DNA of 64,000 nucleotides from Glycine soja (lineage: Eukaryota; Streptophyta; Magnoliopsida; Fabales; Fabaceae), in NCBI RefSeq assembly GCF_004193775.1, contig NW_021143947.1, positions 26,219 to 90,218 of the forward strand, read 5' to 3'. The notes under the pieces were generated by a model. That model saw only the letters and a program-made list of their open reading frames with translations, was not told the DNA's origin and searched no databases. This document shows, piece by piece, positions 39,840 to 53,500 of the stretch; within the stretch, counting starts at the first letter, position 1, and each line of letters opens with the position of its first letter. The translations under genes and the position numbers were made by a program.

Positions 39840-42046
39840 AAATTGAACCACGGAAGATCTCGAGAAATTCAAATGGTCATAACTTTTCACACGGAGGTTC
39901 GACTCAGGTGCATCATATATCGAGACGCTTGAAATTGAACAACGGAAGCTCCCGAGAAATTAAAATTGTCATAACTTTTCACTCGGTCGTCCGATTCAAG
40001 CACATCACATATGGAGACGCCCGAAATTGAACCATGGAACATCTCGAGAAATTCAAATGGTCATAACTTTTCACACGAAGGTCTGATTCAAGCGCATCAT
40101 ATATCGAGACGCTCGAAATTGAACAACGGAAGCTCTCGAGAAATTTAAATGATCATAAATTTTCACTCGGATATCCGATTCAGGCGCAGCATATATCTAG
40201 ACACTCGAAATTGAACAACGAAATCTCTCACGAAATTCAAATGGTCATAACTTTTCACACGGAGGTCCGATTCAAGCGCATCACATATGGAGACGTTCGA
40301 AACTGAACCACGGAAGCTCTTGAGAAATTGAAATTGTCATAACTTTTCACTCAGATGTCCGATTCAGGCACATCATATATTGAGATGCTCGAAATTGAAC
40401 AACGGAAGCTCTCGAGAAATTCTAATGGTCATAAGTTATCACACGGAGGTCCGATTCAGGAACATCACATATGGAGACGCTCGAAATTGAACAACGGAAG
40501 CTCACGAGAAAATCAAATGGTCATAAGTTATCACACGGAGGTCCGATTCAGGAACATCACATATCGACACGTTCGAAATTGAACAATGGAAGCTCTCGAG
40601 AAATTGAAATGGTCATAAATTGTCACACGGAGGTCCGATTCAGGCGCATCATATATCGACAAGCTCAAAATTGAACAATTGAAGCTCTGGAGAAATTAAA
40701 ATTGTCATAACTTTCCACTCGGATGTCCGATTCAAGCACATCACATATGGAGACGCCCGAAATTGAACAATGGAAGCTGTCGAGAAATTCAAATGGTCAA
40801 AAATTATCACACGGAGGTCCGATTCAGGCGCATCATATATCGAGACGCTCGAAATTGAACAACGGAAGATCTAGAGAAATTGAAATTGTCATAACTTTTC
40901 ACTCGGATGTACGATTCAGGCACTTCAGATATCGAGACGCTCGAAATTAAACAACGGAAGCTCTCGAGAAATTCAAATGGTCATAACCTTTTACACGGAG
41001 GTCCGATTCAGGCACATCACATATGGAGACACCCGAAATTGAACCACGGAAGATCTCGAGAAATTCAAATGGTCATAACTTTTCACACGGAGGTTCGACT
41101 CAGGTGCATCATATATCGAGACGCTTGAAATTGAACAACGGAAGCTCCCGAGAAATTAAAATTGTCATAACTTTTCACTCGGTCGTCCGATTCAAGCACA
41201 TCACATATGGAGACGCCCGAAATTGAACCATGGAACATCTCGAGAAATTCAAATGGTCATAACTTTTCACACGAAGGTCTGATTCAAGCGCATCATATAT
41301 CGAGACGCTCGAAATTGAACAACGGAAGCTCTCGAGAAATTTAAATGATCATAAATTTTCACTCGGATATCCGATTCAGGCGCAACATATATCTAGACAC
41401 TCGAAATTGAACAACGAAATCTCTCGCGAAATTCAAATGGTCATAACTTTTCACACGGAGGTCCGATTCAAGCGCATCACATATGGAGACGTTCGAAACT
41501 GAACCATGGAAGCTCTTGAGAAATTGAAATTGTCATAACTTTTCACTCAGATGTCCGATTCAGGCACATCATATATTGAGATGCTCGAAATTGAACAACG
41601 GAAGCTCTCGAGAAATTCTAATGGTCATAAGTTATCACACGGAGGTCCGATTCAGGAACATCACATATGGAGACGCTCGAAATTGAACAACGGAAGCTCA
41701 CGAGAAAATCAAATGGTCATAAGTTATCACACGGAGGTCCGATTCAGGAACATCACATATCGACACGTTCGAAATTGAACAATGGAAGCTCTCGAGAAAT
41801 TGAAATGGTCATAAATTGTCACACGGAGGTCCGATTCAGGCGCATCATATATCGAGAAGCTCAAAATTGAACAATTGAAGCTCTGGAGAAATTAAAATTG
41901 TCATAACTTTCCACTCGGATGTCCGATTCAAGCACATCACATATGGAGACGCCCGAAATTGAACAATGGAAGCTGTCGAGAAATTCAAATGGTCAAAAAT
42001 TATCACACGGAGGTCCGATTCAGGCGCATCATATATCGAGACGCTC
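39840..42046. repeat. 13-monomer higher-order repeat, two partial copies
   Basis: About 39840-40850 is repeated at about 41036-42046, offset 1,196 bp (13 monomers). Shared marks are GACTCAGGTGCATC, GGAAGCTCCCGAG, ACTCGGTCGTCCG, GTTCGAAACTGAACCA, CTCACGAGAAAATC and a GTCAAAAATTATC variant. The two monomers between copies carry the GATGTACGATTCAGG cassette. The block is related to 38365-39200 (offset 1,656) and to 44021-44700. Confidence 0.75.
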
Positions 42047-42064
42047 GAATTTGAACAATGGAAG

Positions 42065-45000
42065 CTCTCGAGAAATTTAAATGATCATAAATTTTCACTC
42101 GGATGTCCGATTCAGGGGCATCATATATCGAGACGCTCGAAATTGAACAATGGAAGCTCTCGAGAAATTTAAATGGTCATAAATTATCACTCGGATGTCC
42201 GATTCAGGGGCATCATATATCGAGACGCTCGAAATTGAACAATGGAAGCTGTCGAGAAATTCAAATGGTCAAAAATTATCACACGGAGGTCCGATTCAGG
42301 CGCATCATATATCGAGACGCTCGAATTTGAACAACGGAAGCTCTCGAGAAATTTAAATGATCATAAATTTTCACTCGGATGTCCGATTCAGGCGCATGAT
42401 ATATCGAGACGCTCGAAATTGAACAACGGAAGCTCTCGAGAAATTTAAATGATCATAAATTTTCACTCGGATATCGGATTCAGGCGCAACATATATCTAG
42501 ACGCTCGAAATTGAACAACGAAATCTCTCGAGAAATTCAAATGGTCATAAATTATCACACAGAGGTCCGATTCAGGCGCATCATATATCGAGACGCTCGA
42601 AATTGAACAACGGAAGCTCTTGAGAAATTAAAATTGTCACAACTTTTCTCTCAGATGTTCGATTCAGGCACATCAGATATCGGGACACTCGAAATTGAAA
42701 ACCGGAAGCTCTCGAGAAATTGAATTTGTCATAACTTTACACTCGGATGTCCGATTCAGGCACATGAGATATCGAGACGCTCGAAATTAAACAACGAAAG
42801 CTCTCGAGAAATTTAAATGGTCATAACTTTTCACACAGAGGTCCGATTGAGGCACATCATATATGGAGACGCCCGAAATTGAACCACAGAAGATCTCGAG
42901 AAATTAAAATGGTCATAACATTTCACTCGGATGTCCGATTCAGGCGCATATTATATCGAAATGCTCAAAATTGAACAACGGAAGCACTCGAGAAATTTAA
43001 ATGATCATAAATTTTGACTCGGATGTCCGATTCAGGCACATCATATATCGAGACGCTCGAAATTGAACAATGGAAGCTGTCGAGAAATTAAAATTGTCAT
43101 AACTTTTCACTCGGATGTCCGATTCAGGAACATTATATATCGACACGCTCGAAATCAAACAACGGAACCTCTCGAGAAATTCAAATGGTCATAACTTTTC
43201 ACACGAAGTTCCGATTCAGGCACATCACATATGGAGACACTCAAAATTGAACAACGGAAGATCTCGAGAAATTCAAATGGTCATAACTTTTCACACGGAG
43301 GTCCGATTCAGGCACATCACATATTGAGACGCTCGAAATTGAACAACGGAAGCTTTCAAGAAATTCAAATGGTCATAGGTTATCACACGGAGGTCCGATT
43401 CAGGAACATCAACTATTTAGCCGATCAAAATTAAACGACGGAAGCTCTCGAGAAATTGAAATTGTCATAACTTTTCACACGGAGGTCCGATTCAGGCACA
43501 TCACATATGGAGACGCCCGAAATTGAACCACGGAAGATCTCGAGAAATTCAAATGGTCATAACTTTTCACACGGAGGTCCGATTCAGGCGCATCATATAT
43601 CGAGACGGTCGAAATTGAACTACGGAAGCTCTCGAGATATTTAAATTGTCATAACTTTTCACTCGGATGTCCGATTCAAGCACATTACATATGGAGACGC
43701 CCGAAATTGACCCACCGAAGATCTCGAGAAATTCAAATGGTCATAGCTTTTCACACGGAGGTCCGATTCAGGCGCATCATATATCGAGACGCTCAAAATT
43801 GAACAACGGAAGATCTAGAGAAATTGAAATTGTCATAACTTTTCACTCGGATGTACGATTCAGGCACATCAGATATCGAGACGCTCGAAATTAAACAACG
43901 GAAGCTCTCGAGAAATTCAAATGGTCATAACCTTTTACACGGAGTTCCGATTCAGGCACATCACATATGGAGACACCCGAAATTGAACCACGGAAGATCT
44001 CGAGAAATTCAAATGGTCATAACTTTTCACACGGAGGTTCGACTCAGGTGCATCATATATCGAGACGCTTGAAATTGAACAACGGAAGCTCCCGAGAAAT
44101 TAAAATTGTCATAACTTTTCACTCGGTCGTCCGATTCAAGCACATCACATATGGAGACGCCCGAAATTGAACCATGGAACATCTCGAGAAATTCAAATGG
44201 TCATAACTTTTCACACGAAGGTCTGATTCAAGCGCATCATATATCGAGACGCTCGAAATTGAACAACGGAAGCTCTCGAGAAATTTAAATGATCATAAAT
44301 TTTCACTCGGATATCCGATTCAGGCGCAGCATATATCTAGACACTCAAAATTGAACAACGAAATCTCTCGCGAAATTCAAATGGTCATAACTTTTCACAC
44401 GGAGGTCCGATTCAAGCGCATCACATATGGAGACGTTCGAAACTGAACCACGGAAGCTCTTGAGAAATTGAAATTGTCATAACTTTTCACTCAGATGTCC
44501 GATTCAGGCACATCATATATTGAGATGCTCGAAATTGAACAACGGAAGCTCTCGAGAAATTCTAATGGTCATAAGTTATCACACGGAGGTCCGATTCAGG
44601 AACATCACGTATGGAGACGCTCGAAATTCAACAACGGAAGCTCACGAGAAAATCAAATGGTCATAAGTTATCACACGGAGGTCCGATTCAGGAACATCAC
44701 ATATCGACACGTTCGAAATTGAACAATGGAAGCTCTCGAGAAATTGAAATGGTCATAACCTTTCACTCGGATGTCCGATTGAGGCGCATCATATATCGAG
44801 AAGCTCAAAATTGAACAATTGAAGCTCTGGAGAAATTAAAATTGTCATAACTTTCCACTCGGATGTCCGATTCAAGCACATCACATATGGAGACGCCCGA
44901 AATTGAACTACGGAAGCTCTTGAGAAATTGAAATTGTCATAACTTTTCACTCGGATGTCCGATTCAGGCACATCATATATTGAGATAGTCGAAATTGAAC

Positions 45001-45194
45001 AACGGAAGCTCTCGAGAAATTCAAATGGTCATAAGTTATCACACGGAGGTCCGATTCAGGAACATCACATATCGAGACGCATGAAATTGAACAACGGAAG
45101 CTCTCGAGAAATTTAAATGATCATAAATTTTCACTCGGATGTCCGATTCAGGGGCATCATATATCGAGACGCTCGAAATTGAACAAGGAAAGCT
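42065..45194. repeat. 34-monomer higher-order repeat, copy 1 (3,128 bp)
   Basis: The series at 42103, 43115, 43667 and 43851 recurs at 45231, 46243, 46795 and 46979 (offset 3,128 = 34 x 92). It includes the divergent AACTATTTA monomer at 43411, CACATTACATATGG near 43681 and GATGTACGATTCAGG near 43851. A local 3-monomer duplication (276 bp) of GAAGCTGTCGAG with GTCAAAAATTATC lies at about 41966-42241 and from 42242. Confidence 0.8.
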
Positions 45195-48130
45195 CTCGAG
45201 GAATTTAAATGATCATAAATTTTCACTCGGATGTCCGATTCAGGGGCATCATATATCGAGTCGCTCGAAATTGAACAATGGAAGCTCTCGAGAAATTTAA
45301 ATGGTCATAAATTATCACTCGGATGTCCGATTCAGGGGCATCATATATCGAGACGCTCGAAATTGAACAATGGAAGCTGTCGAGAAATTCAAATGGTAAA
45401 AAATTATCACACGGAGGTCCGATTCAGGCGCATCATATATCGAGACGCTCGAATTTGAACAACGGAAGCTCTCGAGAAATTTAAATGATCATAAATTTTC
45501 ACTAGGATGTCCGATTCAGGCGCATGATATATCGAGACGCTCGAAATTGAACAACGGAAGCTCTCGAGAAATTTAAATGATCATAAATTTTCACTCGGAT
45601 ATCGGATTCAGGCGCAGCATATATCTAGACGCTCGAAATTGAACAACGAAATCTCTCGAGAAATTCAAATGGTCATAAATTATCACACAGAGGTCCGATT
45701 CAGGCGCATCATAGATCGAGACGCTCGAAATTGAACAACGGAAGCTCTTGAGAAATTAAAATTGTCACAACTTTTCTCTCAGATGTCCGATTCAGGTACA
45801 TCAGATATCGGGACACTCGAAATTGAAAACCGAAAGCTCTCGAGAAATTGAAATTGTCATAACTTTACACTCGGATGTCCGATTCAGGCACATGAGATAT
45901 CGAGACGCTCGAAATTACACAACGAAAGCTCTCGAGAAATTTAAATGGTCATAACTTTTCACACAGAGGTCCGATTGAGGCACATCATATATGGAGACGC
46001 CCGAAATTGAACCACAGAAGATCTCGAGAAATTAAAATGGTCATAACTTTTCACTCGGATGTCCGATTCAGGCGCATATTATATCGAAATGCTCAAAATT
46101 GAACAACGGAAGCACTCGAGAAATTTAAATGATCATAAATTTTGACTCGGATGTCCGATTCAGGCACATCATATATCGAGACGCTCGAAATTGAACAATG
46201 GAAGCTGTCGAGAAATTAAAATTGTCATAACTTTTCACTCGGATGTCCGATTCAGGCACATCAGATATCGACACGCTCGAAATCAAACAACGGAACCTCT
46301 CGAGAAATTCAAATGGTCATAACTTTTCACACGAAGGTCCGATTCAGGCACATCACATATGGAGACACTCAAAATTGAACAACGGAAGATCTCGAGAAAT
46401 TCAAATGGTCATAACTTTTCACACGGAGGTCCGATTCAGGCACATCACATATTGATTCGCTCGAAATTGAACAACGGAAGCTTTCAAGAAATTCAAATGG
46501 TCATAGGTTATCACACGGAGGTCCGATTCAGGAACATCAACTATTTAGCCGATCAAAATTAAACGACGGAAGCTCTCGAGAAATTGAAATTGTCATAACT
46601 TTTCACACGGAGGTCCGATTCAGGCACATCACATATGGAGACGCCCGAAATTGAACCACGGAAGATCTCGAGAAATTCAAATGGTCATAACTTTTCACAC
46701 GGAGGTCCGATTCAGGCGCATCATATATCGAGACGGTCGAAATTGAACTACGGAAGCTCTCGAGATATTAAAATTGTCATAACTTTTCACTCGGATGTCC
46801 GATTCAAGCACATTACATATGGAGACGCCCGAAATTGACCCACCGAAGATCTCGAGAAATTCAAATGGTCATAGCTTTTCACACGGAGGTCCGATTCAGG
46901 CGCATCATATATCGAGACGCTCAAAATTGAAAAACGGAAGATCTAGAGAAATTGAAATTGTCATAACTTTTCACTCGGATGTACGATTCAGGCACATCAG
47001 ATATCGAGACGCTCGAAATTAAACAACGGAAGCTCTCGAGAAATTCAAATGGTCATAACTTTTTACACGGAGGTCCGATTCAGGCACATCACATATGGAG
47101 ACACCCGAAATTGAACCACGGAAGATCTCGAGAAATTCAAATGGTCATAACTTTTCACACGGAGGTTCGATTCAAGTGCATCATATATCGAGACGCTTGA
47201 AATTGAACAACGGAAGCTCCCGAGAAATTAAAATTGTCATAACTTTTCACTCGGTCGTCCGATTCAAGCACATCACATATGGAGACGCCCGAAATTGAAC
47301 CATGGAACATCTCGAGAAATTCAAATGGTCATAACTTTTCACACGGAGGTCTGATTCAAGCGCATCATATATCGAGACGCTCGAAATTGAACAACGGAAG
47401 CTCTCGAGAAATTTAAATGATCATAAATTTTCACTCGGATATCCGATTCAGGCGCAGCATATATCTAGACACTCGAAATTGAACAACGAAATCTCTCGCG
47501 AAATTCAAATGGTCATAACTTTTCACACGGAGGTCCGATTCAAGCGCATCACATATGGAGACGTTCGAAATTGAACCACGGAAGCTCTTGAGAAATTGAA
47601 ATTGTCATAACTTTTCACTCAGATGTCCGATTCAGGCACATCATATATTGAGATGCTCGAAATTGAACAACGGAAGCTCACGAGAAAATCAAATGGTCAT
47701 AAGATATCACACGGAGGTCCGATTCAGGAACATCACATTTCGAGACGTTCGAAATTGAACAATTGAAGCTCTCGAGAAATTGAAATGGTCATAACCTTTC
47801 ACTCGGATGTCCGATTCAGGCGCATCATATATCGAGAAGCTCAAAATTGAACAATTGAAGCTCTGGAGAAATTAAAATTGTCATAACTTTCCACTCGGAT
47901 GTCCGATTCAAGCACATCACATATGGAGACGCCCGAAATTGAACCACGGAAGCTCTTGAGAAATTGAAATTGTCATAACTTTTCACTCGGATGTCCGATT
48001 CAGGCACATCATATATTGAGATAGTCGAAATTGAACAACGGAAGCTCTCGAGAAATTCAAATGGTCATAAGTTATCACACGGAGGTCCGATTCAAGAACA
48101 TCACATATCGAGACGCACGAAATTGAACAA
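45195..48130. repeat. 34-monomer higher-order repeat, copy 2 (one monomer shorter)
   Basis: The copy follows copy 1 at offset 3,128. The offset drops to 3,036 after about 47670, where two monomers (ATTGAGATGCTCG type and CTCACGAGAAAATC type) have fused into one. The exchange is in register, so one 92-bp unit was lost. The AACTATTTA monomer lies at 46539. The match ends near 48130. Confidence 0.75.
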
Positions 48131-50560
48131 CGGAAGCTCTCGAGATATTGAAATGGTCATAACATTTCACTCAAATTTCCGATTCAGGCGCATCATATAT
48201 CGAGACGCTTGAAATTGAACAAAGGAAGCTCTCGAGAAATTAAAATTGTCATAACTTTTCACTCGGATGTCCGATTTCGGCATATCAGATATCGAGACGC
48301 TCGAAAATAAAAAACAGAACCTCTCGAGAAATTCAAATAGTTATAACTTTTCACACAGAGGTCCGACTAAAGCACATCACATATGGAGACTCCCAAAATT
48401 GAACCACGGAAGATCTCGAGAAATTCAAATGGTCATAACTTTTCACACGGAGGTCCAATTCAAGCACATCATATATCGAGACGCTCGAAATTGAACAATG
48501 GAAGCTCTCGAGAAATTCAAATGGTCAAAAATTATCACACGGAGGTCCGATTCAGGCGCATCATATATCGAGACGCACGAAATTGAACAACGGAAGCTCT
48601 CGAGAAATTTAAATGATTATAAATTTTCACTCGGATGTCCGATTCAGGCGCATGATATATCGAGACGCTCGAAATTGAACAACGGAAGCTCTCGAGAAAT
48701 TTAAATGATCATAAATTTTCACTCGGATGTCCGATTCAGGGCATCATATATCGAGACGCTCGAAATTGAACAAGGAAAGCTCTCGAGGAATTCAAATGGT
48801 CATAAATTGTCACACGGAGGTCCGATTCAGGCGTATCATATATCGAGACGCTCGAAATTGAACAACGGATGCTCTCGAGAAATTCAAATGGTCATAAATT
48901 GTCACACGGAGGTCCGATTCAGGCGCATCATATATCGAGACGCTCGAAATTGAACAATGGAAGCTCTCGAGAAATTTAAATGATCATAAATTTTAACTCG
49001 GATGTCCGATTCGGGCGCATCATATATCGAGACGCTCGAAATTGAAAAACAGAAGCTCTCGAGAAATTAAAATGGTAAAAAATTATCACTCAGAGGTCCG
49101 ATTCAGGCGCATCATATATCGAGACGCTCGAAATTGAACAACGGATGCTCTCGAGAAATTTAAATGATCATAAATTTTCACTCGGATGTCCGATTCAGGG
49201 GCTTCATATATCGAGATGCTCGAAATTGAACAATGGAAGCTCTCGAGAAATTCAAATGGTCATAAATTATCACACGGAGGTCCGATTCAGGCGCATCATA
49301 TATCGAGACGCTCGAAATTGAACAACGGAAGCTCTCGAGAAATTTAAATGATCATAAATTTTCACTCGGATGTCCGATTCAGGCGCATCATATATCGAGA
49401 TGCTCGAAATTGAACAATGGAAGGTCTCGAGAAATTCAAATGGTCATAAATTATCACACGGAGGTCCGATTCAGGCGCATCATATATCGAGACGCTCGAA
49501 ATTGAACAACGGAAGCTCTCGAGAAATTCTAATGGTCATAAGTTATCACACGGAGGTCCGATTCAGGAACATCACATATGGAGACGCTCGAAATTGAACA
49601 ACGGAAGCTCACGAGAAAATCAAATGGTCATAAATTATCACACGGAGGTCCGATTCAGGAACATCACATATCGAGACGTTCGAAATTGAACAATGGAAGC
49701 TCTCGAGAAATTGAAATGGTCATAACCTTTCACTCGGATGTCCGATTCAGGCGCATCATATATCGAGAAGCTCAAAATTGAACAATGGAAGCTCTCGATA
49801 AATTAAAATTGTCATAACTTTTCACTCGGATGTCCGATTCAGGCACATCAGATATCGAGACGCTCGAAATTGAACAACGGAACCCCTCGAGAAATTCAAA
49901 TGGTCATAACTTTTCACACGGAGGTCCGATTCAGGCGCATCATATATCGAGACGCTCGAAATTGAACAACGGAAGCTCCCGAGAAATTTAAATGATCATT
50001 AATTTTCACTCGGATATCCGATTCAGGCGCAGCATATATCTAAACGCTCGAAATTGAACAACGAAATCTCTCGAGAAATTCAAATGGTCATAACTTTTCA
50101 CACGGAGGTCCGATTCAGGCACATCACATGTGGAGACACCCGAAATCGAACCACGGAAGATCTCGAGAAATTCAAATGGTCATAACTTTTCACACGGAGG
50201 TCCGATTCAAGCGCATCACATATAGAGACGTTCGAAATTGAACCACGGAAGCTCTTGAGAAATAGAAATTGTCATAACTTTTCACTCGGATGTCCGATTC
50301 AGGCACATCATATATTGAGATGCTCGAAATTGAACAACGTAAGCTCTCGAGAAATTCTAATGGTCATAAGTTATCACACGATGGTCCGATTCAGGAACAT
50401 CACATATCGAGACGCTCGACATCGAACAACGGAAGCACTCGAGAAATTCAAATGGTCATAACTTTTCACACGGAGGTCCAATTCAGGCGCATCATATATC
50501 GAGACGCTCGAAATTGAACAACGGAAGCTCTCGGGATATTAAAATTGTCATAACTTTTCA
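48131..50560. repeat. Mixed monomers with an alternating two-monomer stretch
   Basis: From about 48866 to 49480 two forms alternate: a CAAATGG form followed by ATTATC or ATTGTC and CACACGGAGG, and a TTTAAATGATC form followed by ATTTTC and ACTCGGATG. This gives a 184-bp dimer. One monomer near 49069 is mixed (ATCACTCAGAGG). Near 48741 a CAGGGCATC block is 1 bp short. The rest is heterogeneous satellite without a gene. Confidence 0.7.
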
Positions 50561-53500
50561 CTCGGATGTCCGATTCAAGCACATTACATATGGAGACGCC
50601 CGAAATTGAACCACGAAAGATCTCGAGAAATTCAAATGGTCATAACTTTTCAGAGGGAGGTCCTATTCAGGCGCATCATATATTGAGATGCTTGAAATTG
50701 AACAACGGAAGATCTCGAGAAATTGAAATTGTCATAACTTTTCACTCGGATGTACGATTCAGGCACTTCAGATATCGAGACGCTCGAAATTAAACAACGG
50801 AAGCTCTCGAGAAATTCAAATGGTCATAACTTTTTACATGGAGGTCCGATTCAGGCACATCACATATGGAGGCACCCGAAATTGAACCAAGGAGGATCTC
50901 GAGAAATTCAAATGGTCATAACTTTTCACACGGAGGTCTGATTCAGGCGCATCATATATCGAGATGCTCGAAATTGAACAACGGAAGCTCTCGAGAAATT
51001 TAAATGATCATAAATTTTCACTCGGATATCCGATTCAAGCGCATCACATATGGAGACGTTCGAAATTGAACCACGGAAGCTCTCGAGAAATTTAAATGAT
51101 CATAAATTTTCACTCGGATGTCCAATTCAGGCACATCGGATATCGAGCCGCTCGAAATTAAACCACGGAACCTCTCGAGAAATTCAAATGGTGATAACTT
51201 TTCACACGGAAATCCGATTCAGGTGCAGCAAATATCTAGACGCTCGAAATTGAACAACGAAATCTCTCGAGAAATTCAAATGGTCATAACGTTTCACACG
51301 GAGGTCTGATTCAAGCGCATCACATATGGAGACGTTCGAAATTGAACCACGGAAGCTCTTGAGAAATTGAAATTGTCATAACTTTTCACTCAGATGTCCG
51401 ATTCAGGCACATCATATATTGAGATGCTCGAAATTGAACAAAGGAAGCTCTCGAGAAAATCAAATCGTCATAAGTTATCACACGGAGGTCCGATTCAGGA
51501 ACATTACATATTGAGACGTTCGAAATTGAACAACGGAAGCTCTCGAGAAATTGAAATGGTCATAACCTTTCACTCGGATGTCCGATTCAGGCGCATCATA
51601 TATCGAGACGCTCAAAATTGAACAATTGAAGCTCTAGAGAAATTCAAATGGTCATAAGTTATCACACGGAGGTCAGATTCTGGAACATCACATATCGAAA
51701 CGCTCGAAATTGAACAACGGAAGCTCTCGAGAAATTGAAATGGTCATAACCCTTCACTCGGACGTCCGATTCAGGCGCTTAATATATCGAGACGCTCGAA
51801 ATTGAACAACGGAAGCTCTCAAGAAATTAAAATTGTCATAACTTTTCACTCGGATGTCCGATTCAGGCACATCAGATGTCGAGACTCTCGAAATTGAACA
51901 ACGGAAGCTGACGAGAAATTCAAATGGTCATAACTTTTCACATGGAGGTCCGATTCAGCCGCATCACATATGGAGACGTTCGAAATTGAACCACGGAAGC
52001 TCTTGAGAAATTTAAATTGTCATAACTTTCCACTCGGATGTCCGATTCAGGCACATCAGATATCGAGACGCTCAAAATTGAACAATGGAAGCTCTCGATA
52101 TATTAAAATTGTCATAACTTTTCACTCGGATCTCCGATTCAGGCACATCAGATATCGAGACGCTAGAAATTGAACAACGGAACCTCACGAGAAATTCAAA
52201 TGCTCATAAGTTTTCACACGGAGGTCCGATTTAGGCACATCAGATATCGAGACGCTCAAAATTGAACAATGGAAGCTCTCGATAAATTAAAATTGTCATA
52301 ACTTTTCACTCGGATGTCCGATTCAGGCACATCAGATATCGAGACGCTCGAAATTGAACAACGGAACCCCTCGAGAAATTCAAATGGTCATAACTTTTCA
52401 CACGGAGGTCCGATTCAGGCGCATCATATATCGAGACACTCGAAATTGAACAACGAAATTTCACGAGAAATTCAAATGGTCATAACTTTTCACACGGAGG
52501 TCCGATTCAAGCGCATCACATATGGAGACGTTCGAAATTGAACCACGGAAGCTCTTGAGAAATAGAAATTGTCATAACTTTTCACACGGAGGTCCTATTC
52601 AGGCGCATCATATATTGAGATGCTTGAAATTGAACAACGGAAGATCTCGAGAAATTGAAATTGTCATAACTTTTCACTCGGATGTACGATTCAGGCACTT
52701 CAGATATCGAGACGCTCGAAATTAAACAACGGAAGCTCTCGAGAAATTCAAATGGTCATAACTTTTTACACAGAGGTCCGATTCAGGCAGATCACATATG
52801 GAGACAACCGAAATTGAACCAAGGAAGATCTCGAGAAATTCAAATGGTCATAACTTTTCACACGGAGGTCTGATTCAGGCGCATCATATATCGAGACGCT
52901 CGAAATTGAACAACGGAAGCTCTCGAGAAATTTAAATGATCATAAATTTTCACTCGGATATCCGATTCAGGCGCAGCATATATCTAGACGCTCGAAATTG
53001 AACAACGAAATCTTTCGAGAAATTCAAATGGTCATAACTTTTCACACGGAGGTCCGATTCAAGCGCATCACATATGGAGACGTTCGAAATTGAACCACGG
53101 AAGCTCTTGAGAAATTGAAATTGTCATAACTTTTCACTCCGATGTCCGATTCAGGCACATCATATATTGAGATGCTCGAAATTGAACTACGGAAGCTCTC
53201 GAGAAATTCTAATGGTCATAAGTTATCACACGGAGGTCCGATTCAGGAACATCACCTATTGAGACGCTCCAAATTGAACAACGGAAGCCCTCGAGAAAAT
53301 CAAATGGTCATAAGTTATCACACGGAGGTCCGATTCAGGAACATCACATATCGAGACGTTCGAAATTGAACAACGGAAGCTCTCGAGAAATTGCAATGGT
53401 CATAACCTTTCACTCGGATGTCCGATTCAGGCGCATCATATATCGAGACGCTCAAAATTGAACAATTGAAGCTCTAGAGAAATTCAAATGGTCATAAGTT

